A stretch of 64,000 nucleotides of DNA from Pseudomonas fluorescens (GCF_001902145.1 NZ_MRST01000014.1:46534-110533); one strand, 5' to 3'. Shown: positions 42,210-51,451, counted from the first letter of the stretch. Notes: generated from the sequence alone by a model not told the origin. Numbers and translations are program-made.

Positions 42210-43163
42210 CTAGGGGGTGAGTGCCTTGATCACTTGGTCCACATTGGTTTCCAGCTCAGTCACCGGGTCGGCACCGTCCACATTCAATACCAACAGTCTG
42301 GAGCCGCCGGCAGTGACGGCGGTTTTGACTGCATCGCTGGGTTGACGGTGATGCAGCACCACCGCCACATCGTTGTCCTTCAACGCGCTGCTGAGTTTTT
42401 GCAGCGCCTCAGGCGTCCACTCGGCATCGGGCCGTGCATCGGTGCCGAGCACTTCCAGGTTCAGGCTGCTGACCAGGTACGCGAAGTGATCGCTCAAGCT
42501 GAGCACACTCAGGTTGTCGGCCTTGGCCAAGCGCGCCTCGCTGTCGGCGGTGAGCTTGAGTAAACGCTGTTTGAGCGCGGCCAGGTTAGCGTCGATCCTG
42601 GGTTTGGCAGCCGGCGCCAGGCGGCTCAGGTCGGCGGCCATCACGTCGGCCATGCGCCCCATATTGTTGCTCGATTGCCAGGGTTGGCTGTTCAAGCCAT
42701 CGGTGACACCCGGTTGTACTGCGATACCCGGCAAGCCGCCGTCCACCGGGCGTGCGGCATCGACTTCGACGATGCGGATATTGCTGCGCCGCGCCACGGG
42801 GTACAGCGGGTCATCGGCCCACAGCGAGCGCAGGCCGATGGCCGCGTCGGCGTCCAGCGCCAGCTTATTCAGTGCCGCAGCACCGCGGCCGGTGAAGTAG
42901 GACACCTGCCGTGAGCCCGGCAGATTGGCCGGCGCGGCGCGTTCAAGCGCTACGTTGGTGCCTTTGAGCAGCGCCTCGGCCAAGCCGTAGGTAATCGGCA
43001 GCGAGGCCAGCACCTTGACCGGCTGCCTGGTCTTGGTCAGGGCCGCGTGACCGAGGCCCTGGTTGACTTTGAAGTCCTTGGCGTCGAAACCGTCGACGGC
43101 CAGCGCCGACGTACTCATCAAGCAAGCGATGGTCAGGGCCAGTGGGCGAAAGACAGGGCGCAT
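42210..43163 (-). CDS. fpvF: periplasmic ferri-pyoverdine/metal-binding protein FpvF
   Basis: 317 aa with signal peptide (LALTIACLMSTSALA-V) and a ZnuA-like cluster 9 binding-protein fold (VKVLASLPITYGLAEALLKG, LSLSDHFAYLVSSLNLEVLG). In P. aeruginosa FpvC and FpvF together bind pyoverdine-iron in the periplasm so that iron can be stripped. Last gene of the eight-gene operon; its ATG overlaps the permease stop by one base (TAATG). Start 43163 fits the signal peptide. Confidence 0.85.
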   Translation of the reverse strand: MRPVFRPLALTIACLMSTSALAVDGFDAKDFKVNQGLGHAALTKTRQPVKVLASLPITYGLAEALLKGTNVALERAAPANLPGSRQVSYFTGRGAAALNKLALDADAAIGLRSLWADDPLYPVARRSNIRIVEVDAARPVDGGLPGIAVQPGVTDGLNSQPWQSSNNMGRMADVMAADLSRLAPAAKPRIDANLAALKQRLLKLTADSEARLAKADNLSVLSLSDHFAYLVSSLNLEVLGTDARPDAEWTPEALQKLSSALKDNDVAVVLHHRQPSDAVKTAVTAGGSRLLVLNVDGADPVTELETNVDQVIKALTP

Positions 43164-44062
43164 TATCCAAGATTCCCTTTGAGGCTGGGCACAACGCCAC
43201 GGGCGATGGCGGCGAAGGCGAAGGCGATACCGGCAACCAGAATGATGGCGGCGCCGGATGGGATGGGCAGGTCGAAGATGATCGGCAGCAGGATGCCGCA
43301 CAGGGTGCTGACGGTAGCGATCAGCACCGAGATCCAGAAAAACCCTTTGAGTGATTGGCTCAACAGGCGCGCCGCAGCGGCAGGAATCACTAGCAAGGCG
43401 CCGACCAGGATTGCGCCGATGACCTTGACCGCGGCCACGGTGATCAGGGTCACCAGGATCACGAACAGGTAATCCAGGCTTTTCACCGCCACCCGGCGCA
43501 CTGCCGCCAATTGCGGGTTGAAACTGGCCAGCATGATGCGGTTGTACAGTGGCAATGCCAGGGCCATCACCAGCGAGCCGACAATGGCCAGTACCAGCAG
43601 GTCGTTGCCGTTGACCGTCAGCACCGAGCCAAACAGCACGTTCTCAAGAATGTGCACGTTGATCTTGCCGGCCAGGATCAGCAGCAGGCTTGCCCCCAGT
43701 GCCAGGGACACGGACAGGAACACGCCGATCAAGGTATCGGGCGCCAGGCCGGTGCGGTTACGCAGGTAATTGAGCAGGATGCCGAACAGCAGGCAGTAGC
43801 CAAACAGGCTGCCATAAGGCCCGGTATAGGGTTCGCCCAGCAGGATGCCCACGGCCACGCCGGTGAGCGCGGCATGGCCGACTGCTTCGGAGAAAAACGC
43901 AAAGCGCTTGACCACCACCAGCGTACCCAAGCCGCCGAGTACCGGGCCGATCAACAAGCCGGCGAGCAGGGCGTTGACCACAAACCCGTAGGCCAGGGCT
44001 TCGGGCAGGTAACCGGCAGAGGCCCAGCCCTGGACCATCAAGCGAAAGGCTTCATAACTCAT
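43163..44062 (-). CDS. fpvE: ABC-3 metal permease FpvE
   Basis: 299 aa with 8-9 hydrophobic helices of the ZnuB/MntB (ABC-3) family: VKRFAFFSEAVGHAALTGVA near residue 52 carries the conserved histidine, and the GAILVGALLVIPAAAARLL loop contacts the ATPase. It moves iron released from pyoverdine across the inner membrane. ATG 44062 overlaps the fpvD stop (ATGA). Confidence 0.88.
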   Translation of the reverse strand: MSYEAFRLMVQGWASAGYLPEALAYGFVVNALLAGLLIGPVLGGLGTLVVVKRFAFFSEAVGHAALTGVAVGILLGEPYTGPYGSLFGYCLLFGILLNYLRNRTGLAPDTLIGVFLSVSLALGASLLLILAGKINVHILENVLFGSVLTVNGNDLLVLAIVGSLVMALALPLYNRIMLASFNPQLAAVRRVAVKSLDYLFVILVTLITVAAVKVIGAILVGALLVIPAAAARLLSQSLKGFFWISVLIATVSTLCGILLPIIFDLPIPSGAAIILVAGIAFAFAAIARGVVPSLKGNLG

Positions 44063-44805
44063 GGCGCCGGGCTCCGAGGGTGGGTGGAGAACAGAGTGAG
44101 CAGGCGGTCCGGGGTCAGCGCCTCTTTCGGTGTGGCGTCGAACAGCACGCGGCGGTTCAGGCCGGTGACGCGGTCGGCCAGGCGGCCCACGGCCTCCAGG
44201 TCGTGCTCGATCCACAGCACGGTTATCCCAGCCAGGCGCCAATCGTTCAACAACCGCTCGAACACCTGGATACCCGCCTCGTCGAGGGCCGACATCGGCT
44301 CATCCAGCACCAGCAATTGCGGCGCCGGAATCAGGCCCTGGGCCAGCAGTACGCGCTGACGCTCACCGCCGGACAACGCGCCCATGCGGCGCTTGCGCTT
44401 GTCTTGCATGCCAACGCGCTCAAGGGCATCGCCAATTGCCCCCGCGTAATGCCTGGAAAGGCCCAGAAACGCCGGGCGACGCTGGCACATGGCAGCCATG
44501 AAATCGTCCACGGTCATCGGCAAGCCCCGGTCAAATTCCAGCGCCTGGGGCACGTAACCGATGGTGCCGGGTGTGGTTGGCCATTCCAGGCTCAAACGCC
44601 CCTGGTGCGGCGTCTGCCCCAACAGGGTCTTGATCAGCGAGCTTTTGCCGCCACCATTGGGGCCGACCAGCGCATGGATGCTGCCCGGTTGTACCTGGAA
44701 ACTCACGCCATCGAGGATCACGGTGCGCCCCAGGGTCAGCGAGACCTGGTCGAAGTTCAGGGTGGGGCCGACGTTGACGGCGTTCAGTTGCTGCGCCGCG
44801 GTCAT
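44059..44805 (-). CDS. fpvD: ABC transporter ATP-binding protein FpvD
   Basis: 248 aa. Walker A GPNGGGKSS, signature LSGGERQRVLLAQ, Walker B LLVLDEPMSALDE, H-loop WIEHDLEAVG; ZnuC-like. Supplies ATP for FpvE. Overlaps fpvC by 4 bp at its start and fpvE by 4 bp at its end. Confidence 0.9.
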   Translation of the reverse strand: MTAAQQLNAVNVGPTLNFDQVSLTLGRTVILDGVSFQVQPGSIHALVGPNGGGKSSLIKTLLGQTPHQGRLSLEWPTTPGTIGYVPQALEFDRGLPMTVDDFMAAMCQRRPAFLGLSRHYAGAIGDALERVGMQDKRKRRMGALSGGERQRVLLAQGLIPAPQLLVLDEPMSALDEAGIQVFERLLNDWRLAGITVLWIEHDLEAVGRLADRVTGLNRRVLFDATPKEALTPDRLLTLFSTHPRSPAP

Positions 44806-45722
44806 GCTCCCGACTCCTGAATCGCCCTTACCACGGTGTTGAGGTTGCCGGTCATCTCCACTTCGTACTTCTCTGCGCTGTATTCGCCGTAGGAAATATG
44901 TGACAGCGGGTACAGCTTGACCCCGGATTCACGCTGGATGGTATCGACGTAGGTGGACGGGAAATCCATCTCCGAGAAGATCACTTTCACATCCAGAGCA
45001 CGCAGTTCATCGATGGTCTTTTTCAACTGACTGGGGCTTGGCTCGATACCGTGGGCCGGCTCCACTACCGCGGTCACTTCCAGGCCAAACTCGCGCAACA
45101 GATAGTCATAGGCCGCGTGCACGGTGGCGACGCGCAGGTCCGGGTTGGGGGCGCTGGTCAGCTTGGCCAGGGCGTCGGCGCGCATCTGGCGCAGGCGCTT
45201 GCCGTAGGCGCGGGCGTTCTGGGTGTAGGTCTTGGCGTTGTCCGGGTCGAGCTTGCCCAACTCACGGGCAATGTTATTGACCTGGGCAATCGACGCGCTG
45301 ATTGACAGGAAGGTGTGCGGGTTGACCACCTTGCCCGCACCGCGTGCTGCGTTGCCGGTAGCGGCGAGCAGCGGCACGTTGGCGTTGGCTTCGATCACCT
45401 TGATATCCGGGCGCTCGCTGGTGGCGATCATGCGGTCGGCGAAGTCGTCATGGCCGACGCCGTTGAGCACGATCACATCCAGGGTGCCGATGCGCTTGAT
45501 GTCTTCGGCGCGCGGCTCGTAGGCGTGAGGGTTGAAACCGGCGGGAATCAGCGGCACCACCTCGGCCTTGTCGCCAACGATATTGGCTACGTAACTGTAA
45601 TAGGGGTGCAAGGTAATGCCGATACGCAGGCGCTTGGCCGCCTCGGCATTGGCTAGGGGGGCGAGCATCAGGCTGAACAGGCCAACCAGCAACAGGCGCA
45701 ACAGGGGCGATGACATAGACAT
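44802..45722 (-). CDS. fpvC: periplasmic metal-binding protein FpvC
   Basis: 306 aa from ATG 45722 (others at 45716 and 45728). Signal peptide MSMSSPLLRLLLVGLFSLML, then a cluster 9 (ZnuA/MntA) binding protein with metal-site histidines in GITLHPYYSYV, GFNPHAYEPRAEDI, VVNPHTFLS and the HGIEPSPSQLKKTIDEL segment. FpvC is the primary binding protein of the ferri-pyoverdine iron release complex. Confidence 0.88.
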   Translation of the reverse strand: MSMSSPLLRLLLVGLFSLMLAPLANAEAAKRLRIGITLHPYYSYVANIVGDKAEVVPLIPAGFNPHAYEPRAEDIKRIGTLDVIVLNGVGHDDFADRMIATSERPDIKVIEANANVPLLAATGNAARGAGKVVNPHTFLSISASIAQVNNIARELGKLDPDNAKTYTQNARAYGKRLRQMRADALAKLTSAPNPDLRVATVHAAYDYLLREFGLEVTAVVEPAHGIEPSPSQLKKTIDELRALDVKVIFSEMDFPSTYVDTIQRESGVKLYPLSHISYGEYSAEKYEVEMTGNLNTVVRAIQESGA

Positions 45723-45741
45723 GGGCAATCGGTCTTCTCGT

Positions 45742-46302
45742 TCAGTGACGGTGCTGGCGGGTGACGCCGGCATCGAATTGCGCGACCACCTGCTGCCAGC
45801 CGGCCGCGATCAGCGCCTGGTCAGTGAGGTCGGATGGGGCGGCAAGGTTGGCGCTGCGGTTGAGCCAGATATCCGGCTCACTGCCTTGCACGCGCATCAG
45901 CAGCGAACCGCTGGTGGCCGGTGCCTGGCTCAAGCCCAGGTAGGCAGCCGGTGCCAGCAACTGCCAGCGGTGGCCGCCACGGCTGACCGAACTGGCGTCC
46001 TGGGCAAACGGCGCAAAGCCTTCTTCGGCCAGTTGCTCAGGCGTCGGCAGGGCGCTGTGTTCCTGCTGCAACAGGTGGATTTCATCCAGGGTCACCCGCA
46101 GGTCGGCGTAGATGCCTTGCTCGGCCGCGCTCAGGTCGCGGCGGGCGTCCAGCTGATGGCTTGGCACCGCCGCGACTTCCTGGGTTTCCCCATGCAGCGC
46201 CACGACCGTGCCCGCCACCGCGAGGATGATCAGGCACAACAGCAACACATAAAGGGTTTCGTGGCCCGCGCCGGCGGGGCGTACAACCTGTGTGGTACTC
46301 AT
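45742..46302 (-). CDS. fpvK: inner-membrane accessory protein FpvK (DUF6162)
   Basis: 186 aa. One N-terminal helix (ETLYVLLLCLIILAVAGTVV) and a periplasmic domain with GHRWQLLAPAAYLGLSQA; ends in the His-rich RQHRH. Found in pyoverdine/metal ABC operons, with FpvG, H and J part of the reductase complex. ATG overlaps the fpvJ stop. Confidence 0.8.
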   Translation of the reverse strand: MSTTQVVRPAGAGHETLYVLLLCLIILAVAGTVVALHGETQEVAAVPSHQLDARRDLSAAEQGIYADLRVTLDEIHLLQQEHSALPTPEQLAEEGFAPFAQDASSVSRGGHRWQLLAPAAYLGLSQAPATSGSLLMRVQGSEPDIWLNRSANLAAPSDLTDQALIAAGWQQVVAQFDAGVTRQHRH

Positions 46303-46622
46303 TGCGACGGGATATCCGCTTGGTCGATTTCCACTACGTGGCCGGGGCCGGCATCGAATAGCACGTAGAACTCGGCGTCGGGCTTCTTGAAGGTCAGGGT
46401 CGAATCCTCGCCGAGCTTGCCCGGCACCAAGATGGTTTCGTCGTAGCCGATCACATCCAGGGTTACGCCGGGGGCGCCACTGCCGTCGGAGAACCCACCT
46501 TTGCACTGGATCTGCTCGCCGGGGATTTCCTTGCATTCGCACATCGGGTTGTGGGCGAAGGCGGTGGTGCTCAGGCCGGCGCACAGCAATAGCGCGGCGC
46601 GGGTGAGGCGCTTGAACGTCAT
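46299..46622 (-). CDS. fpvJ: small periplasmic Cys/His protein FpvJ
   Basis: 107 aa with signal peptide (LTRAALLLCAGLSTTAFA) and a mature N-terminus HNPMCECKEIPGEQIQCKGG, a Cys-rich cluster that could bind metal or form disulfides. FpvJ assists the FpvG reductase in iron release from pyoverdine. Overlaps both neighbours by 4 bp. Confidence 0.8.
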   Translation of the reverse strand: MTFKRLTRAALLLCAGLSTTAFAHNPMCECKEIPGEQIQCKGGFSDGSGAPGVTLDVIGYDETILVPGKLGEDSTLTFKKPDAEFYVLFDAGPGHVVEIDQADIPSQ

Positions 46623-47155
46623 GGTTTGACTCCTTGCTTGTTCAGCCAGGCAATGGTGGCAGGCGAGGCCTGGCTCAGCGGGATGGAACCCTGGTGCATG
46701 CTGCCGTCCCACCCTTCCATGGTCACCCATATTTCGGCGTCCGCCGGGGTGCGTTCTGGGATCGGCAGGGCGGCGCCCATGCGGTACGGCGTGCCGAAGA
46801 AGATCACTCCGGCGGCGCGCAGGCTGCGGGGTTTGCCGATACGCAGGTAAGTGGCCTTGACCTGCTCGGCACAGGTATCGCACAGGGCAGCGTTGAAGAA
46901 CTTCATCGGGCCAGCCGGGTTCGGGCTCGGGCCTTCATTGCGAAACTCGGCCAGCGTCAGGCTCCAGGGGCCGACTTGCACCTGCCCGGCCACGCGCTCG
47001 CCGATGCCGGTATCTCCGCGAAACAACGCGGCGTCGGCAAAGTATTTGGGCATGAACCCCAGCGGCACCAGCAACAGCAGGACGTTGATGTGGAAACGCC
47101 ATTTCAGCCAAAAGGCGCGCAGCGGGGACGGGGGTACGGTTGCGACCTTGCTCAT
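46619..47155 (-). CDS. fpvH: membrane-anchored thiol protein FpvH
   Basis: 178 aa. One N-terminal helix (HINVLLLLVPLGFMPKYFA) and a periplasmic domain with a CDTC motif (AALCDTCAEQVKATYLRIG), suggesting redox or metal chemistry beside FpvG. No outside-family similarity recognised. ATGA overlaps at both ends. Confidence 0.8.
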   Translation of the reverse strand: MSKVATVPPSPLRAFWLKWRFHINVLLLLVPLGFMPKYFADAALFRGDTGIGERVAGQVQVGPWSLTLAEFRNEGPSPNPAGPMKFFNAALCDTCAEQVKATYLRIGKPRSLRAAGVIFFGTPYRMGAALPIPERTPADAEIWVTMEGWDGSMHQGSIPLSQASPATIAWLNKQGVKP

Positions 47156-48354
47156 CGCTGAGCCTCCGAGGTGTCGGCGTGCATGGCCGGGATGGGCGCG
47201 TGCTGACGTTGCGTCTTGGCCTCGCGCTTGAGGGCGTTGAGGGTGGCCAGGGCGGTGCGCTTGGTCCAGATAAGCAAGCCGCTCAATACCATCATGCTCA
47301 GCACCAGGCCGAAGAATGCCCAGATCAGCTTGATCCACAAACCGCCAAAGTCCCCGGTGTGCAGCGGGCGCATCGACTCGGTGACGAATTCCAGCGGGGT
47401 ACGGTCGGACAACAGGTTCGAGACTGCGATTTCACCGTCATAGGGGTTCAGTTGTGCGGTCTGGAACATCAACGGGTACCAGCCACGCCCGCCGATCTGC
47501 AGGTGGCTGTAGGCGTTGCTTGGCATGAACACAAAGCTGGCGTCCAGGCCGGGGATTCGCTCGGCGGCGATGTCGATCGCCTTGTCGATGGGGATCATCG
47601 GTGCCGGTACGCCCGGTGCCGACAGCGGCACCTTTTCCCGCGCAATCACTGGCACGATGGGTTCACTGGAAATGGATATCTGGTTGTCGCCCAGGACAGC
47701 CTCGATCAGGAACCAGGTGCCGGTGATTGAAATGACCGCGATAAACCAGATCGACCAGATGCCGCTCAGGCGGTGAAAGTCGCCCCAGAAGATCCGCGCG
47801 CCGTGGCGGATGCGTAGGGTAGGGCGCAGGAAGCCTTTCCAGAAGCGCTTGTACACCACAAGCCCTGTGATCAGCGAGGCGAGCAGCGGCAAGCCCAACG
47901 CGGACACCAGGTACCAGCCCCAACTGTACCCATTGGTGAACGGCACCAGCCACCAACCATGCAGGGCGCGGGTGAATTGCTGGAAATTGAACGAGGGGCT
48001 GATGCCCTGGATCGCGCCGGTATAGGGGTTGGCGTAGACCTCCACTGAGCGCCCATCCGGGTAGCTGAGGCCGACGCTTAGCGCGAAGTGCGACTCATCC
48101 GGGCGGATGATGGACTGGACGATAGCCTTGGGTTCATCGCGCTTGATGGCCGCGATCACCTGGTCAAAGCTCAACGGCTGGGCTTCATCCGACGGCTTGC
48201 TGGCGCGGATATCCGGGTTGGCCAGCCACACGATTTCTTGGCTCACCACGGCCAGGGTGCCGGTGACGCAGACGATCAGTACAAAGAACCAGATGGGCAA
48301 CGCCAGCCAGCTATGGACGAGAAACCAGAGTTTGGAGCGTGACTTCTTCGACAT
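47152..48354 (-). CDS. fpvG: inner-membrane ferri-pyoverdine reductase FpvG (PepSY-TM)
   Basis: 400 aa PepSY-associated membrane protein with four helices: LPIWFFVLIVCVTGTLAVVS, LVSALGLPLLASLITGLVVY, IWFIAVISITGTWFLIEAVL and LIWAFFGLVLSMMVLSGLLI. Conserved histidines (VHSWLALP, ALHGWW, FHRLSG, LHTGDFGG) probably bind haem. FpvG reduces Fe(III) in ferri-pyoverdine, freeing Fe(II) for FpvCDEF. First gene of the operon; a Fur-like site lies about 95 bp upstream. Confidence 0.9.
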   Translation of the reverse strand: MSKKSRSKLWFLVHSWLALPIWFFVLIVCVTGTLAVVSQEIVWLANPDIRASKPSDEAQPLSFDQVIAAIKRDEPKAIVQSIIRPDESHFALSVGLSYPDGRSVEVYANPYTGAIQGISPSFNFQQFTRALHGWWLVPFTNGYSWGWYLVSALGLPLLASLITGLVVYKRFWKGFLRPTLRIRHGARIFWGDFHRLSGIWSIWFIAVISITGTWFLIEAVLGDNQISISSEPIVPVIAREKVPLSAPGVPAPMIPIDKAIDIAAERIPGLDASFVFMPSNAYSHLQIGGRGWYPLMFQTAQLNPYDGEIAVSNLLSDRTPLEFVTESMRPLHTGDFGGLWIKLIWAFFGLVLSMMVLSGLLIWTKRTALATLNALKREAKTQRQHAPIPAMHADTSEAQR

Positions 48355-48448
48355 ATGAATGAGGGTCTTGATCGGAGGGGGCGATAGAGGCCCGGAAAAG
48401 GCCAGTCGTAGCTTTTGCTGACGCGACAGGCTGTATCTAAGTTAAGAC

Positions 48449-48467
48449 GGATGAGAATGAGAAATCC
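48449..48467 (-). promoter_or_regulatory. Fur-box-like sequence upstream of fpvG
   Basis: GGATGAGAATGAGAAATCC on the plus strand reads as degenerate GATAAT hexamers, as in Fur boxes. It sits in the promoter region of the iron operon, where Fur repression would be expected. The match is weak on its own. Confidence 0.45.
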
Positions 48468-48525
48468 CTAAGGTGGATATGAAAGAAAATGTTTCAGCGC
48501 TGCATTCAGGGTTATGGCGTAACCC

Positions 48526-48613
48526 TGTGGGAGCTGGCTTGCCTGCGATGACATCGACTCGATTCAACGGATGCACCGAGTCGTCTGCATCGCAGGCAAG
48601 CCAGCTCCCACAT
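48526..48613. repeat. REPIN with extended palindromic centre
   Basis: TGTGGGAGCTGGCTTGCCTG... from 48526 is mirrored to 48613. Unlike other REPINs here the centre is also palindromic (CGACTCG with CGAGTCG), giving one hairpin of about 40 bp, between the fpvG upstream region and the VOC gene end. Confidence 0.82.
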
Positions 48614-48637
48614 GGGAGGTGTATTGCGCTGCAACTA

Positions 48638-49096
48638 TCAGCCTTGCTTGAACATCTCCATGGCGCGCTGGCGGATCTGCGCCTCGGTGAGGTCTTCCTT
48701 GTGTGTGGCCAGGAACCAGAGATGACCGAACGGATCTTTCACGCTCGCAGAGCGGTCGCCATAAAACTGATCCTTCGGCTCGGACACCACGGTGGCGCCG
48801 GCATCAACCGCTCGTTGGAATTGTGCGTCCACATCGTCCACATACAGATGCAGACCAATGCTGGTGTGCTCCTCCGGATTGCGCAGGGCCATTTGATCGC
48901 AGGGCGTACCCAGCATCAGCGCCGAATCGCCAATCCGCAGTTCGGCATGACCCACCCTGCCGTCGGGCATGTCCAGGCGCATGACTTGCGTGGCGCCAAA
49001 GGCTTTTTCGTAGAACTCGATGGCCTCGCCCGCTTTGTCGATGCCCATATAAGGTGTGAGGCTGTGATAACCGTCGGGAATAGCTTTAACGTTCAT
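48638..49096 (-). CDS. VOC-family protein (glyoxalase/PhnB-like)
   Basis: 152 aa from ATG 49096 (GGGAGA upstream). Begins MNVKAIPDGYHSLTPYMGID and contains AIEFYEKAFGA, MPDGRVGHAELRIGDSALML and FYGDRSASVKDPFGHLWFLA, the pattern of PhnB-like VOC proteins, a single-chain pair of beta-alpha-beta-beta-beta modules. Members include glyoxalases, antibiotic-binding proteins and demethylubiquinone-like enzymes; the role here is unknown. Confidence 0.85.
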   Translation of the reverse strand: MNVKAIPDGYHSLTPYMGIDKAGEAIEFYEKAFGATQVMRLDMPDGRVGHAELRIGDSALMLGTPCDQMALRNPEEHTSIGLHLYVDDVDAQFQRAVDAGATVVSEPKDQFYGDRSASVKDPFGHLWFLATHKEDLTEAQIRQRAMEMFKQG

Positions 49097-49180
49097 GACA
49101 TTCTCCCTGAGTCGAGGTATGAACATTTCACTATAGGCCACGTAATGCGTGGCCTGCGGGCAACCGACGAGGTGCTTTTA

Positions 49181-49630
49181 TCAAGACGGTGTGGTGGGCT
49201 CCAGCAGCTGGGCGCCTGGCCCATACTCAGCGAGCTTATCGTCCTGATTGCGCAACGGGCACGCCTCCATCGATAAGCACCCGCAACCGATGCAGCCATT
49301 GAGCTTGTCGCGCAGCAGCACCAGTTTGTTGATGCGCTCATCCAGGTCTTCACGCCACAACGCCGATAGGCGCTCCCAGTCGTGAACATTGGGTGCGCGC
49401 TCATCGGGCAAGGTGCGTAATGCCTCGCCAATGGTAGCCAGCGGAATGCCCAAGCGCTGGGCGATCTTGATCACCACTACACGCCGTAATACATCCCGCG
49501 GATAACGCCGCTGGTTGCCCGCATTGCGATTGCTCTTGATCAGCCCTTTGGCCTCGTAGAAGTGCAGTGCAGTCACCGCTACGCCGCTGCGAGCAGCGAG
49601 CTGCCCGACGCTGAGTTCCTTATTGAGCAT
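49181..49630 (-). CDS. soxR: redox-sensing MerR regulator SoxR
   Basis: 149 aa from ATG 49630 (GGGGGA upstream). N-terminal MerR HTH ([26 protein letters not shown]) and the [2Fe-2S] cluster motif [12 protein letters not shown] at about residues 115-126, diagnostic of SoxR. Oxidation by phenazines or other redox-cycling compounds switches it on. Divergent from an ABM-domain monooxygenase gene with a SoxR box between them, as recalled for soxR/PA2274 in P. aeruginosa. Confidence 0.95.
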   Translation of the reverse strand: MLNKELSVGQLAARSGVAVTALHFYEAKGLIKSNRNAGNQRRYPRDVLRRVVVIKIAQRLGIPLATIGEALRTLPDERAPNVHDWERLSALWREDLDERINKLVLLRDKLNGCIGCGCLSMEACPLRNQDDKLAEYGPGAQLLEPTTPS

Positions 49631-49650
49631 GAACATCCCCCAAACAATGC

Positions 49651-49681
49651 TTGACCTCAACTTAACTAGAGGTTTTACCCT
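49651..49681 (+). promoter_or_regulatory. SoxR box within a 19-bp-spaced promoter
   Basis: CCTCAACTTAACTAGAGG (49655-49672) matches 16 of 18 positions of the SoxR operator CCTCAAGTTAACTTGAGG. It lies between -35 TTGACC and -10 TACCCT spaced 19 bp, the long spacer that MerR-family activators untwist. It should drive the monooxygenase gene. Confidence 0.88.
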
Positions 49682-49730
49682 GCGTGGCATCGAATCGCAA
49701 GATTCTGCCTACAGAGAGAGGGGAGTGTTC

Positions 49731-50096
49731 ATGCAGGTATCGGAGAAGTGTCGCAGCTTCACCCAATTGATCGAGTTTCAGATCGACCCCCAGCAGCAAG
49801 ATGCCCTGGTGGCGGCCTTGTCCACTCAAAGCGAGCGCCTGGCCGAGGGCCACGATGGTTTTCTGAGTGCTAGCGTGCAGGTCAGCGATGACGGCCGGCG
49901 GGTGCTCAATTACTTGCAATGGCAATCGCGTGCAGATGGCGAGGCGGCGTTCAAGTGCTTCGAGCAGCGCGGCGAAGATTTCTGGACGCTGATTCGCGCC
50001 CACCAGGCCACGGCGGTGACCTTCGGTTCGTTCCAAGTGCTGCAAAGTTTCGAGCGCAGCCATGACAACGCGCTGCACTGTCGCCTAAATGGATAA
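49731..50096 (+). CDS. ABM-domain monooxygenase, SoxR target
   Basis: 121 aa from ATG 49731; the long upstream frame crosses the SoxR promoter. One antibiotic-biosynthesis-monooxygenase domain ([54 protein letters not shown]). ABM proteins are small cofactor-free monooxygenases acting on quinone-like aromatics, which fits a SoxR-controlled response to redox-cycling compounds. It overlaps sfnR tail-to-tail by 12 bp. Confidence 0.85.
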   Translation: MQVSEKCRSFTQLIEFQIDPQQQDALVAALSTQSERLAEGHDGFLSASVQVSDDGRRVLNYLQWQSRADGEAAFKCFEQRGEDFWTLIRAHQATAVTFGSFQVLQSFERSHDNALHCRLNG

Positions 50097-51188
50097 ATGC
50101 AGCATCCGCCCGCCCTGCACGTTTTCGCCAGGCCGGCGTTTGTTCACCGCCAGCTCGCCGAGCTTGATCAAGCGCGAGCGCGTGACGTTGCGGCTCAGGC
50201 CCAGCAGGTTGGCGGTGTGCACCTGGTTGTAATGGCTGAAGCGGTAGGCCGCACGTAAGAGTGCGTCTTCGACCTTTTCATGCAGGGCGCCGGCCTGTTC
50301 CTCGAACAGCGTTTGAAACGCCCGCGCCAGCAACGCTTCGGCGCTGTCATCAATGTTGTGCGGGTTGTCGTCCTGGCGCTCGATACGCATGTTCGACAGG
50401 CGCAAATCGTCGCGCCCTATCACACCCTTGCGGCAGATCAGTAGGGTGTGATGGATGACGTTTTCCAGTTCGCGGATGTTGCCTGGCCAGCTGTAGCTCT
50501 TGAGCTTGTGCTCGGCCTCACGGCTGATAGTGATCGGGCCGTGGCCCAGGCGCTGACTGTAGGTTTCGATAAAGTGCCAGGTCAGCGGCAGGAGATCGCC
50601 AGGGCGCTCGCGCAGTGGGTTGAGTTCCAGGCTGACCACACCGAGACGGTAGTAGAGGTCTTCGCGGAAATGCCCGGCGTTGATGGCCTTTTCCAGTTGT
50701 ACGTTGGTCGCGGCGAGCACGCGCACATCAATCGCAATGCTTTTGCGCGAGCCCAGGCGTACGACTTCACGTTCCTGCAGTACCCGCAACAGTTTGACCT
50801 GGATCGCCATTGGCAGATCGCCGATCTCATCGAGGAACAAGGTACCGCCGTCAGCCTCTTCGAACCAACCGGCCTTGGCGCTCAGGGCGCCGGTAAAGGC
50901 CCCTTTGTCATGGCCGAACAGCTCGGCTTCCACCAGGGATTCAGAGAAGGCCCCACAGTTCACCGCGATGAACGGCCGGTTGCGCCGCGCACTGAGGTTG
51001 TGAATATGGCGTGCCACCAGCTCTTTGCCGGTACCGGTTTCGCCGATGATCAACACGCTTGCGTCGCTGGGCGCCACTTGCTGGATGTGGTTGAGCAACG
51101 CCTGGGATTTAGGGTCTTCGAACACCTGAGCGGTGGCGCGGATCGAGGTCGCGAGTGCGGGGGAGGGCGGTAGGGTCAGCAACTGCAT
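50085..51188 (-). CDS. sfnR: sigma-54-dependent activator SfnR
   Basis: 367 aa from ATG 51188. No receiver or GAF domain: only about 40 residues precede the AAA+ domain (Walker A GETGTGKE, sigma-54 contact loop GAFTGA, Walker [13 protein letters not shown], arginine finger area [10 protein letters not shown]), followed by a C-terminal Fis-type HTH ([20 protein letters not shown]). This domain set and sequence match SfnR, activator of dimethyl sulfone/organosulfur use genes. A constitutively active regulator whose level is set transcriptionally. Confidence 0.82.
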   Translation of the reverse strand: MQLLTLPPSPALATSIRATAQVFEDPKSQALLNHIQQVAPSDASVLIIGETGTGKELVARHIHNLSARRNRPFIAVNCGAFSESLVEAELFGHDKGAFTGALSAKAGWFEEADGGTLFLDEIGDLPMAIQVKLLRVLQEREVVRLGSRKSIAIDVRVLAATNVQLEKAINAGHFREDLYYRLGVVSLELNPLRERPGDLLPLTWHFIETYSQRLGHGPITISREAEHKLKSYSWPGNIRELENVIHHTLLICRKGVIGRDDLRLSNMRIERQDDNPHNIDDSAEALLARAFQTLFEEQAGALHEKVEDALLRAAYRFSHYNQVHTANLLGLSRNVTRSRLIKLGELAVNKRRPGENVQGGRMLHLSI

Positions 51189-51292
51189 GGGCACCTCGTT
51201 GAAGGGCTGTCGCCAGGGCGACCGTTGCGTGGCGAACAGTCGGGCTAGGTGACGCCATTTATAGAGAGTTGGAGTTATTCCGTATATGAATG

Positions 51293-51323
51293 TATTCAAA
51301 TATTTATAGATCATAAATGAATA
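51293..51323. promoter_or_regulatory. AT-rich inverted repeat upstream of sfnR
   Basis: TATTCA-AAT-ATTTAT and ATAAATGAATA form broken arms about AGATC in a very AT-rich stretch about 105 bp before sfnR. Probably part of its promoter control. Confidence 0.4.
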
Positions 51324-51451
51324 TAGTAGTCGCGCTATCGAACCTGCTGTAACGGTTGATAGCGACTATCACGGACGTTGATTTTTCATGCCGGGGGGGC
51401 GGGAGTAGCCTGTGTTCATTGACTTCAAACCTCCCCAGCAGGCCAGCCGCC

